64,000 bases of DNA from Liopterus haemorrhoidalis (taxonomy: Eukaryota; Arthropoda; Insecta; Coleoptera; Dytiscidae), in NCBI GenBank assembly GCA_963971575.1, contig OZ020616.1:21780713-21844712 (forward strand). The letters run 5' to 3'. The notes under the pieces were generated by a model that made no database searches, was not told the origin of the DNA, and saw nothing but the letters and a program-made list of their open reading frames with translations. Shown here piece after piece: positions 55,628 to 64,000 of this stretch (position 1 is the first letter of the stretch; every line of letters begins with the position of its first letter). The translations under genes and the position numbers were made by a program.

Positions 55628-55846
55628 TTGTTTGAAAGCGGTCCCATAGACAGACACTTTTGTAATCCACAGAACAATGAGCTCCGTCCCCAGCTTCATT
55701 ACATGTACAACTCATGCAACCGATAAATTTTTCTTCACCAGGTTCGCATTTGAAACTAACTAATTTTTGTATTAGGTCTTCTTCTGAATTATATTCAAGC
55801 CGATTTGAGTCCATCAATGCCCTATTTATCATCACAGGTAGAGGAT
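55628..55846 (-). CDS. Host gene, upstream exon with six-cysteine module 1
   Basis: The acceptor is tctatttatttctag and the donor GTAAAT. The exon has 219 bases: two bases completing a codon, 72 codons, one base carried on. It reads PLPVMINRALMDSNRLEYNS to SVCLWDRFQT. After a ~30-residue polar helix-like start comes the module C-x9-C-x2-C-x-C-x8-C-x7-C (FKCEPGEEKFIGCMSCTC, HCSVDYKSVC), near the pacifastin pattern C-x(9-12)-C-N-x-C-x-C. The single carried base plus TT of exon 25128-24966 gives ATT (Ile), so the phase fits. The preceding exon is outside the window. A secreted protease inhibitor is the best guess, with VWC-type matrix or ligand binding as the alternative. Confidence 0.78.
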
Positions 55847-56008
55847 CTAGAAATAAATAGATTATTATTGTTTTCTTTTCAATATATTGTTATTAAATTA
55901 AGTATTGGTATATTTTTACACCAAAAAATAATTAAAGCTAAATTGGTCTAACTCACATTTTGGTAATTTCAAGACACAAATCGTTTTACAAGACTAGCTT
56001 TTTTAATA

Positions 56009-56280
56009 CAGTAGTACCTCGATTATCCGGACCTCGATTATCCGAATTTTCGATTATCCGGATTCTTTTAAACGAGGAAACGATTTTTCATGACGTGTCT
56101 GGACGTGCGATTTAAATATTTTCTTATAATATTACCGATATGTCATCGAACAGAAAACGTGTTATACTATCTTTAAACGACAAATTAGATATCACCAGTG
56201 CATTGAAATTAGGTGACTCAGGACGTTATTGTTCTGACAAATATGGCGTCGGCACTTCCACAACATCGGATATAAAAAAA
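56009..56280 (+). pseudogene. Tigger/pogo element 5' end with transposase N-terminus
   Basis: TA at 56007 is followed by CAGTAGTACCTCGATTATCC and two further gattatccg copies, a Tigger-type terminus. ATG 56140 opens MSSNRKRVILSLNDKLDITS and goes on to YCSDKYGVGTSTTSDIKK, the helix-turn-helix DNA-binding start of pogo/Tigger (CENP-B-like) transposases. It is cut at 56280 by the I-type LINE. The rest, including the DDE catalytic domain, is not in the window. Confidence 0.85.
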
Positions 56281-56695
56281 ACAGTTCGATTCTCTCAGGA
56301 GGGGTATCAGCCGGTCCATGAGTGCCCTGTCGTCACCTAAACCAACTGACAGGACATAGCACAGGCCTAACCTCTCCCTGACATCCTCGAACTGTATAAA
56401 CTCAGTTAAAAAGTGTAACACAGACAAATCTGTGTTACGCGTCTCACAGATAGGGGACTCTTCACCTCGAAGGAGGTGTCCATGGGTCCACCAACAGTGA
56501 CCTATACGGAGGCGTGTTATGGCGGTTTCCTCCCTGCGGTTAATCCTGCAGGAAGAACCCCATGGTTTAACATCTCCCTTAATCTGTCGCAACTTAACGT
56601 TCTGTGTGCGGCTCCAGTCATGTCGCCACATGTCTAAACCCAGGTGTTTCAGATGACTCTGCGTCATCTGGAAAAATAAAATTCACATCAATCAT
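56281..56695 (-). pseudogene. I-type LINE copy B, 3' part
   Basis: Minus-strand sequence closely matching copy A (30635-30990). It holds the ORF2 C-terminus with NVKLRQIKGDVKPWGSSCR, EETAITRLRIGHCWWTHGHL and CETRNTDLSVLHFL. Its 3' end is joined to the Tigger gene at GAATCGAACT. A ~50-base extra piece (gtctaaacccaggtgtttca...) sits near 56635-56680. The right limit (caatcat) continues in copy A with aggtctg, and that continuation is found at 62221. It is therefore one element split by a later insertion. Confidence 0.88.
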
Positions 56696-56728
56696 AATAA
56701 TCTTTATTAGTGCTTACTTACATTACAA

Positions 56729-56930
56729 AGAATGTTTACACAAGTCAAAAGTAATAAGAATAAGAATACATTATGTCAAAAAATTAAAATATCATGCACA
56801 ATACAAATAACACGTTAAAAAATAGAATGTTTTCACAAGTCAAAAAATAATAATAATAAGAGTACATTAAGTCAAAAAATTAAAAAATCATTACACAATT
56901 CAAATAACATATTAAAAAAAATAATTAAAA
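56729..56930 (-). repeat. Tandem ~98-bp duplication in LINE 3' UTR
   Basis: tttacacaagtcaaaagtaa (56729) and ttttcacaagtcaaaaaata (56827) start two ~98-base copies, each with a 'tgtcaaaaaattaaaa'-like and 'caaataacacgttaaaaaat'-like string. Confidence 0.75.
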
Positions 56931-57025
56931 TAATACATGTTAATTAGAATTAATATTAAAAATAGAAGACATAAGTAATTTTTCAAATTTCTAGCTTAAG
57001 GCAAGGACAAATAAGTATTTATGCT

Positions 57026-59050
57026 TTACGAGTTGTAAAATTCCATCAAATCACTAAAATTATTTAATAGAAATTTTTCAGTGGAGTAAAAGGCTTTAGC
57101 TAACAAATATTTTTTCATTACACTTTTAAACTTAGTAATGGTCGCGTTTCGTAATGGAGATGGCAGAACATTATAAAATTTAATTGCGTAGTAATTACAA
57201 CTATATCTAGATTTTTGTAAACGTTTATATTCTGTTCTAAGATCGTTCTTATTTCTGGTATCATATTGGTGGATGGAACTTTGAAGATGAAGATCGTTAC
57301 TTTTGCCATGTATGTATAGAAGACATTGAAGGATATACAGGCAAGGTAGTGTTAATATACCTAATTCTGTAAATTTCAGCCTGCAATCTGATCTATATCC
57401 TAACATACTCATGATGCGAATAGCTCTACGTTGTAAGGAAAACAGCCGACTTGTATGCGATGAATGGCCCCATACTAATAGGGCATAGCTAAAATGGGAT
57501 ATAAGGCAGGCAAAATAGTAAATTTTGAAAATGGAATCTCTCACGCAAATCTTTAGATTTTTTAAACAATAAATAGAGAAGCATATTTTATTACATAAGT
57601 TATTTATATGGATGTCCCAGGTTAGCTTACTGTCAATCTTTAGGCCTAGGAAGGTCACCGATTCTGGATTATTTATTTCAAGGAGGCTTTTAGTAGAGAA
57701 AATCAGGTGTTGGGTCTTGTTATCATTCATCGTTAATTTGTTGGCAGTAAACCAATTACAGTAGGAAGATAAGGCAAAGTTTCTTTCATCTATGAGCGAC
57801 GTTATGGAATTATGGGATTGCAAGGCCGTTGCATCGTCGGCAAAAAGAATGGTTTGTAGATTGGTATTGATATTTGGTAAATCATTAACGTATACAAGAA
57901 ATAAAATAGGGTTCAAAATGGACCCTTGTGTAACTCCATATTTTATTTCTTGTACCTTTGATGTTTCATTTCTAGAAAATACAAACTGCCTTCTATTGGA
58001 TAAATAAGACCCTATAAGTTGGGTGCTCGCGTGATCATATTTGTAGAAGCGTAGTTTTTTTAATAACGTATCATGAGAAACGCAATCAAAGGCTTTGGTA
58101 AGGTCGAGAAAGCTGCCTGAACAGTATAAACGCTTTTCATAGCAATCTGTGACATAACTCACAAACTCTAAGATGGCATCAGTGGTAGATTAGTTCGATC
58201 TGAAACCATATTGTTGTGCTGAAAGTAGTTTATAAGTCTCTAAATGTGATATTATTTGATTTTTTAATATTTTCTCAAAAAATTTGGAAATAAGCGGTAA
58301 TAGGGAAATAGGGCGAAAAATGTTAATATCTTCTGCATTACCCTTCTTGTGTATAGGGAGTACACGTGCTAGTTTTAGGGAATCAGGAAATTTACTTTGT
58401 TTTATAGAAGAGTTAATAAGTTTGGTGAGCGGAGATACCAAAATGGTCATAGGCATCAGTGGATTTACTATTCTTAAGATCGCTTACTATGTCTCTAACT
58501 GTTATTTCAGATATTTCTTTAAAAGTAAAAAATGGGACAGTGTTATTGATGTTAATATTATTACTGAGAAATTCAATAGGGCATAGATCATTTGGAGAAA
58601 TATCATTATGTAAAGAAACAGCAACATTGCAAAAGAAGTTATTTATTTCATCTGCTGACTTGGAGCAAAGTAAGGAAGGTTTGGCTTTTCTATTATTGTT
58701 TATTATTTTCCAAGTGGCTTGTGATAAATTATTCGAAGATGTTATGAACCTACTATTTGCATCAATTTTTGAGATTTTGATGGCATTTCTATAAAGCGCT
58801 CTGTATGAATTTCTTAAATCTTTACTAGCCTGGCTTGGGTGACTTAAGTAATAAGCTTGTAAGACATTTAGTCTGTCTCTCATAGTTTTTAAGTTATTAT
58901 TAAACCAGTAAATAGATTGTTTAGTTTTATTTGTTTTTACTGTTTTCAAGGGAAAAGAAGAGTTAAAATTATTAATAATGAGGCTGAGAAATGAGTCGAC
59001 ATTATTATTCACGTCATCATCAGCGTATAAAAAAGAATCCGACGATAAGC
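57026..59050 (-). pseudogene. SGNH-LINE ORF2, linker and reverse transcriptase
   Basis: The linker (59012-58413) carries TKQSIYWFNNNLKTMRDRLN and ATWKIINNNRKAKPSLL. After a frameshift, RT fingers (ARVLPIHKKGNAEDINIFRP; Ile where N-Y-RP is usual) run to QQYGFRSN. One stop at 58189 lies before TDAILEFVSYVTD. Then FLDLTKAFDCVSHDTLLKKL (A), YGVTQGSILNPILFLVYVND (B, Thr for Pro and Asn for Gly) and TILFADDATAL (C). The C-terminus has HQYDTRNKNDLR and YAIKFYNVLPSPLRN. The shifts and stop inactivate this copy; motif C is intact. Confidence 0.88.
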
Positions 59051-59053
59051 TGT

Positions 59054-59741
59054 TTAATGCCTCAAAAATGTTAACTTGCCTTCTTGAGTTAAAGCGCGGA
59101 AGGTTACTTTACTATTTGTTTTGCATTTGTTATCTGCAGGTAGATAAGTCAGTTTGAAATTAATTGCGTCATGATCTGAGAATGGGATTAAAATTTTGTG
59201 AGTTTTTACATTGCTATCGTAGAAATTAATAAATACATTATCTAGGGTATTTTTACCTCTAGTTGCGAAGTTAACGGTCTTGTAAAAATTAAAAGATTTA
59301 AAAAAATCACAGAGAGTAATGGTCTCGGTATCATTATGTACGTTAAACTTAACATTAAAGTCACCACCAATAATAATACGATGTTTATGTTGAATAGTTG
59401 TCAAAACGTTCTCAAAAACGTCAAAAAAAAATATTTAAGTCACCTGAGGGTGATCTGTAAGTATTAATAATGACTGTGTTTGTATATACTATCAGAAAGG
59501 CATTAATTTCACAATGAGTTTTAACGGACTGTTTATTTACGAATTCTATGTTTTTAACTCCACTGAAGAGATTCTTTTGAACTAGTGAGATAATCCCGCC
59601 GTGTTCATTTTTATTGTCGCGTGCAAAAAATGATATTGTAGTGTAATTATATAAGTTAAACTCGGAGCATTCCCATTTGTCCAGCCAGTGCTCTTGTATA
59701 CAGATCATGTTATAGTTACCATCAATAATTAAAGAGTCCAA
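59054..59741 (-). pseudogene. SGNH-LINE ORF2, endonuclease
   Basis: Two frames: 59741-59421 with NMICIQEHWLDKWE (catalytic Glu), EHGGIISLVQKNLFS and VYTNTVIINTYRSPSGD, and after a shift in an A-run (~59425), 59404-59054 with HRIIIGGDFNVKFNVHNDTE (Asp/Asn), TRGKNTLDNVFINF and LIPFSDHDAINF (Asp-His). All expected catalytic motifs of the apurinic-type fold are present. Confidence 0.85.
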
Positions 59742-59788
59742 GTCATTAAGTTTATTTATAATACACTGAATGTTTAAGAATAATACAT

Positions 59789-61009
59789 TCAGTTCAGATC
59801 TTTGTCTAAAAAATTATCGGGACTAGTTGCGGACTTGTTATTTATTATGTTAACATTTTTCTTATTGCTAAGTTTTACAATAATATTTGCAATTTTATCA
59901 CACAATAATGTTTTGCTTATAAACTTTAAATGAAGCTTTTTCGAATTGAAACTGTGTAAATCAAAATAAAAATTTGTGCCAAAATGTGAAACATGTTCAA
60001 AAAATTCATAGAGGCCATACAGTTTATCATTCATTTTAAAATATGAATTATTTAGATATTCTAACTGATCATAGCGAAAAGGTATACTACATAAAATTAT
60101 ATTCGTATGAGCTAAACTGGTGCATGTACTCTTATAGGTGTTATAGGAGAATTTTAAATTATGTTCATTATTTGTACCTCCTAATAAAATAACATAATCT
60201 GATTTACAAAACGATTTAGTTAAGCTACTTATATCTTTAACAATTTCTTCGATGGTCGCATTCGGTTTAATAATACTTTGCACTGAATAACCATGTAGTA
60301 GCTTTGAAAGGATACTGCACAAGTCTCTACAATGACTATCCGCCATTAGGAGCACTTTCGGTTTACTTTTCTGAAAGTTGTCAGTTAAGATCCTGTTTTG
60401 AGGTGGTGTAGGAGGTGAGCGCAGATTTTGGTGGTCAGTCACAATTGAATCTTCAGGTATATTTAAAGTAGCGTCATTTTCAATGTCCTTAAGAGTGGCA
60501 ACAGTAGAGATTGTGGATGTACAATTAATTACTGTAGAAAGAGTACCTGTAGGTAGTATTGGTATTGCGATGTTTCTAATTGAGTCCCTATCGGCATCGA
60601 GTTCCACTTGTGTACTCGCATCCTCTACTTGATGGTCAGTTTTACTCATTTTAGAAATTTGTGCTATATATTGCGCACAGTCGCTACATGAAAAATGTAC
60701 TTTTTTATATAATTGAGCTTCCAGATCAACTATTATGCTTGACTGTTCTGTTATTTTCTTATTAAGTATTTCTTCCGATTCGAGTGCTAGCATTTTTAGA
60801 GATTCCGATCCGTCCATAGTATGATTTAAATGCATAGTTTTCTCATATAGTTCATTTTCCAGTTTATTTATATGTGATTTTAATGTAGAGATATTACTAC
60901 CATACTCAACATCTATATAATTGAAATTAAGTTTCAATTTACCATCATCTAAAATCTCAAGCAGTTTTATAATATGTTTTATAACATGTAATTGACTTAA
61001 GGTATACAA
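59789..61009 (-). CDS. SGNH-LINE ORF1 (coiled coil + SGNH/GDSL hydrolase-like)
   Basis: An unbroken 406-codon frame; the biological start may be just inside it. Residues 25-110 are Leu/Glu-rich (ISTLKSHINKLENELYEKTM) and look like a coiled coil. Two CxxC-like cysteines follow (FSCSDCAQY). From about 215 an SGNH-hydrolase-like fold is visible: KVLLMADSHCRDLCSIL (GDSH-like, Asp-Ser-His), YVILLGGTNNEHNLKF (G-x-N block) and a downstream His region (FFEHVSHFGTNFYFDLHSFN). CR1-type LINEs often carry such an esterase in ORF1, with a presumed role in membrane or RNP handling. It is the only major gene of this element without a break. Confidence 0.8.
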   Translation of the reverse strand: MYTLSQLHVIKHIIKLLEILDDGKLKLNFNYIDVEYGSNISTLKSHINKLENELYEKTMHLNHTMDGSESLKMLALESEEILNKKITEQSSIIVDLEAQLYKKVHFSCSDCAQYIAQISKMSKTDHQVEDASTQVELDADRDSIRNIAIPILPTGTLSTVINCTSTISTVATLKDIENDATLNIPEDSIVTDHQNLRSPPTPPQNRILTDNFQKSKPKVLLMADSHCRDLCSILSKLLHGYSVQSIIKPNATIEEIVKDISSLTKSFCKSDYVILLGGTNNEHNLKFSYNTYKSTCTSLAHTNIILCSIPFRYDQLEYLNNSYFKMNDKLYGLYEFFEHVSHFGTNFYFDLHSFNSKKLHLKFISKTLLCDKIANIIVKLSNKKNVNIINNKSATSPDNFLDKDLN

Positions 61010-61038
61010 CTATATGTATGGTGCTAACCTTCAATAAA

Positions 61039-61066
61039 CATTATTATTATTATTATTATTATTAAT
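61039..61066. repeat. (ATT)n microsatellite
   Basis: About nine ATT units in the 5' part of the SGNH-LINE. A second low-complexity run, (ATAA)n, lies at about 61605-61635. Confidence 0.85.
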
Positions 61067-61214
61067 AAAAGCTTTACGTAGTTCATTAGCAATTAAGCCT
61101 TTCTCACTCAGTATTTTTGTTAATTCTGCAATATTCATATTAATGTAGGTAGACATAGTAACGTATGCGTGATACAGAAGAGAGGAGAGTGATAGGTGAG
61201 AATAAATAATCAAC

Positions 61215-62220
61215 TATACAGGCCTTTGTAAAAGTGCCACAAAATAAAGGAAAATACTATTTAATTATTTTGAATTATTGGTCAAAAATGTTTTTTCTAG
61301 ATCAGAATATTTTGGCTGTACGTATAGTATATTATGTAAGAAATTATATAATTTAAAATAACACTGAAGATTTTAAGTAAATTGTTAAAAATCGATAATA
61401 AAAGTAACTAAATAAATAAGTAAAACAGTGATAATTTAAAATAAATTGTTAAAATAGATGATCAAAATAAAATAAACGCTCAGAAAAAACTTGTATTTGC
61501 TTAAAAAATATCTTTAAAACACGGTGAGACACGAAAGGTTTGATTAAATATATTTGTCCAATAACTATTAAAAATGATTTAAAATAAAAACTTTGGATAA
61601 TAATAATAAATAAATAAATAAATAAATAAATATTAAGAAAATATATTAAAAAGAATAAAAGACAATAAAATGGAATTTAATTTTAAAATAAAAATAAAAT
61701 GACCGTAACTCGGTTTGAACACTGGTTCTACGGTTTGTGGGTCGATTATTATAGCCACTACTCTATAAGTACCACTGAGAATATAGTTGACTGTTTTAAA
61801 GGAGTAATGACAGGGACACAAAATTTTCACCTCAAGAGGCCTATCATGAGGACTTACAAATTCACAAACAAAAGAAAGACCACGGATGGTAACAAATAAG
61901 TTTATATCAAAGGAAATATAAATTAGTGTATTTATCTTTACAATGAAGTGATCTGTTGATTAAGCAAGAATCACCTTATTGATAACACCTGATTATTCAA
62001 ATATTGCTAAGTTTTATGGTCAATGTATTTTAGAAATTATTACACTATAAATTATTATCATATTATTATCATTATAAACACTTTAACTAGACTATTAAAT
62101 AAAATTGGTTGAAATATAGATATTTTTTAACTTAAATTTTAATTAACGGTAGGAAAAAGCGAGCAACGTGCGTGCGAGTTTGAAACTATGTGACTTATGA
62201 ATGCGACATTATGGATGAGA
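61215..62220. other. AT-rich stretch with one unexplained frame
   Basis: Very AT-rich with degenerate internal repetition (ttaaaataaattgttaaaa-type phrases). A 67-codon plus-strand frame at 61699-61899 (TVTRFEHWFYGLWVDYYSHY, IVDCFKGVMTGTQNFHLKRP) has weak piggyBac-like flavour (FKG---...KRP) but is too short to assign. It may be the 5' region of the SGNH-LINE or other inserted scraps. Confidence 0.3.
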
Positions 62221-64000
62221 CATAGGTCTGTGGGAGGCGGCTTTTGCAGCTGTATCTGCAGCTTCGTTGCCTTTAATACCAAAATGTCCCGGTATCCAAA
62301 ACAGCTCAACCCTCACATTCTGAGCATTCAGATTGTGGAGTAGCAACCGGATTTTAGTACAAGAGGATGCACTGGATCTGGATCTTGGATACTGTTCAGA
62401 GCGCTCAGCGCGTCAGTCAAGATAACACTTGACCGAAATTGCTCTGACGAAACAAAACACAGGGCCTTGAAAATAGCGTACAGCTCAGCAATGTACACAC
62501 TCGTTATAGAGCGCAGACGATACTGAAACTGTTGACGTGGGTTTAAGACAACAAACGCACACCCAACACTGGTTCCAGATTTTGATCCGTCAGTAAAGAT
62601 GACAGGATCCTCGAACCTAGGGACCAGTGTTCTTTGTAACTCATGTTGATATTCGATAGGCAACGTATCTTTATCAAACCTAGTTAATGTGAGATTCACA
62701 AGCGGACGTGGCAGCGTCCATGGTGGAACAGCACACAAAACGAAACTTGCCATTTCGGGCATATTAAAATCAATATCGCCTAAAATGTCGAAGGTCTTCA
62801 GACCAAAAGGCTTATTGGCTCTTGGTTTTTTGTCATAGGTCTCTGTGTGCCTATTTTGTAGAATAGGATCATACGCAGGATGATTTGGCTTGGCACTGAG
62901 TGCAGCCCTATATCGCAACGATAGAATTTTACGACGAATGTACAGTGACGGTTGGCCTGCTTCACACAGCAGGCTTGGTATTGGGCTGGTGCGAAATGCA
63001 CCTGTGGCCAATCTAACACCAGTGTGATGTACAGTGTCAATAATTCGTATCTCTTGGTGTTAAGCTGACCCATAAGCTAGACATCCATAGTCCAGCTTAG
63101 AGCGCACTAAAGAACGATATAAACGCAACATGACAGTGCGGTCTGCCCCCCCATGATTTGTGCCTGAGGACCCGCAACAAATTGAGCGACTTTTGGCATT
63201 TTTTCTTGACGGACAAAAAATGTGCCCGCCAAGTTAGACGACTGTCAAAAAACGAGACCCAGAAATCTGGCAGTATCGGTAAATGGTAACTGTGCTCCAT
63301 TTAGTGTGAGTGTAGGGTGAGGATGGACACCTCTTTTCCTACAAAAATGGACACACACAGTGTTATTGGTCGAGAATTTGAAGCCATTTTCGGTTGCCCA
63401 TGTATCGAGACGATTGATGGTCAGCTGGAGCTGACGTTCGATTGTACTAGTCTTTTGTACGGCGACAAAGATACCAATGTCGTCGACAAATATCGAACTC
63501 TGTACAGGTAATCGAATACATGGAGCTTCACCGTTAACGGCAATCAAAAATAGCGTAACGCTCAGTATGGAGCCTTGTGGGACCCCTTTGTCCAGTGCGA
63601 ACATTTGTGACAGGTTATTTCCGATCCGCACCATGAAGCGCCAGTTGAAAAGAAGAGTTTTAAAAAGAACAGTTTTAAAAACAGTTTTAAAAAGAACATC
63701 AAGCGTCCCCGGAGACCCCAAGAATGCAGAGTACGGAGGATACCATATATCCATGCAGTGTCATAGGCTTTCTCAATATCAAAAAACACAGCTACCAGGT
63801 GTTGTGTTTTCAACGGAATCATTCCTGATAGCTGTCTCTAATCTGACCAGATGATCTGCTGTTGAGCGGCGACGGCGAAAACCGCACTGTGTGTTGGCCA
63901 GTAAGTCGTTTGATTCTAAAAACCAAATCAGACGCTTACTGATCATTCGCTGCATGAGTTTGCAGAGACAACTGGTCAGCGATATAGGTCTATAGCTAGC
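62221..64000 (-). pseudogene. I-type LINE copy B, RT and RNase H part
   Basis: Continuing the element begun at 56281, on the minus strand: RT palm (FFDIEKAYDTAWIYGI, DKGVPQGSILSVTLFLIAVN, IFVDDIGIFV), then after frameshifts NLLRVLRHK, and RNase H (FTDGSKSGTSVGCAF, AELYAIFKAL, ILTDALSALNSI with Ala for Ser). Frameshifts lie near 63250, 63150 and 62345. A local triplication disrupts the RT at 63650-63700. The 5' half lies beyond the window edge. The sequence is very close to copy A over its whole length. Confidence 0.9.
63650..63700 (-). repeat. Micro-triplication agttttaaaaagaac in RT
   Basis: agttttaaaaagaac, agttttaaaaac and agttttaaaaagaac follow each other where copy A has the single string agtcttttataaagaac. 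The expansion adds Phe/Leu/Lys codons (FLKLFLKLFFLKL) to the RT. Confidence 0.85.

Larger units (their letters stand above)
56696..62220 (-). mobile_element. SGNH-ORF1 non-LTR element inserted in I-type LINE copy B
   Basis: The insert separates two adjoining parts of one LINE. It contains, on the minus strand, ORF1 (61009-59789), endonuclease (59741-59054) and RT (58456-57026), a 3' UTR with a duplicated ~95-bp block, and an AT-rich 5' side to about 62220. A CAT is shared at both junctions, so any target duplication is short or lost. It is CR1-superfamily by its esterase-type ORF1 and RT. Confidence 0.8.

Noticed and set aside
61699..61899. piggyBac transposase fragment
   Set aside because: Only a faint FKG...KRP resemblance over 67 codons; no catalytic Asp block or TTAA ends nearby.

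Overview
The window is AT-rich eukaryotic DNA, most likely from an insect. It has intron-style splice sites, no operons, and mobile elements typical of insect genomes: BEL/Pao and gypsy LTR elements, several non-LTR retrotransposon groups, a Penelope-like element, a Crypton-like tyrosine recombinase, and hAT, mariner and pogo DNA transposons. I could not fix the species. Nearly everything visible is repeat-derived, and most element genes carry frameshifts or stops.

One apparent host gene runs through the window on the minus strand. Three exons (55846-55628, 25128-24966, 22265-22148) have canonical acceptors and donors, join in phase (1, then 2) and end in a stop codon. Two of them each encode one six-cysteine module like pacifastin or VWC domains. 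The intron between the first two is about 30.5 kb and is packed with nested transposons; upstream exons must lie beyond the right edge.

Layout. 1-3.6 kb: gypsy-type gag-PR-IN remnant, LINE scrap, LTR-like promoter with a minisatellite. 3.6-7.6 kb: CR1-like LINE (-). 7.7-9.1 kb: two tRNA-derived SINE heads and a CGCA/CA microsatellite. 9.8-12 kb: a ~113-bp satellite array broken by a hAT MITE. 13-16.4 kb: rearranged Penelope-like element with large inverted repeats. 17.1-19.8 kb: rearranged LINE. 20.3-21.7 kb: Crypton-like recombinase split by a TA-flanked MITE. 22-25 kb: last host exons plus mariner-type elements. 25.5-40.8 kb: a nest (perhaps a pogo-type element, then a hAT MITE, then a BEL/Pao element, then two LINEs). 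40-44 kb: SINEs and a 3'-truncated Jockey-like LINE. 44.9-48.6 kb: hAT transposase gene with a non-autonomous hAT in its 3' end. 49.4-54.7 kb: gypsy/errantivirus-like element. 56-64 kb: Tigger fragment hit by an I-type LINE, itself split by a 5.5-kb SGNH-ORF1 LINE.

The most striking feature is the 49.4-54.7 kb element. Its Gag-Pol frame has an apparently intact -1 slippery site and protease. Where reverse transcriptase and RNase H should be, it encodes a macrodomain resembling the ADP-ribosyl hydrolase TARG1/OARD1, with both expected catalytic residues, and integrase follows. The preserved LTR segments look identical, so the copy is probably recent.
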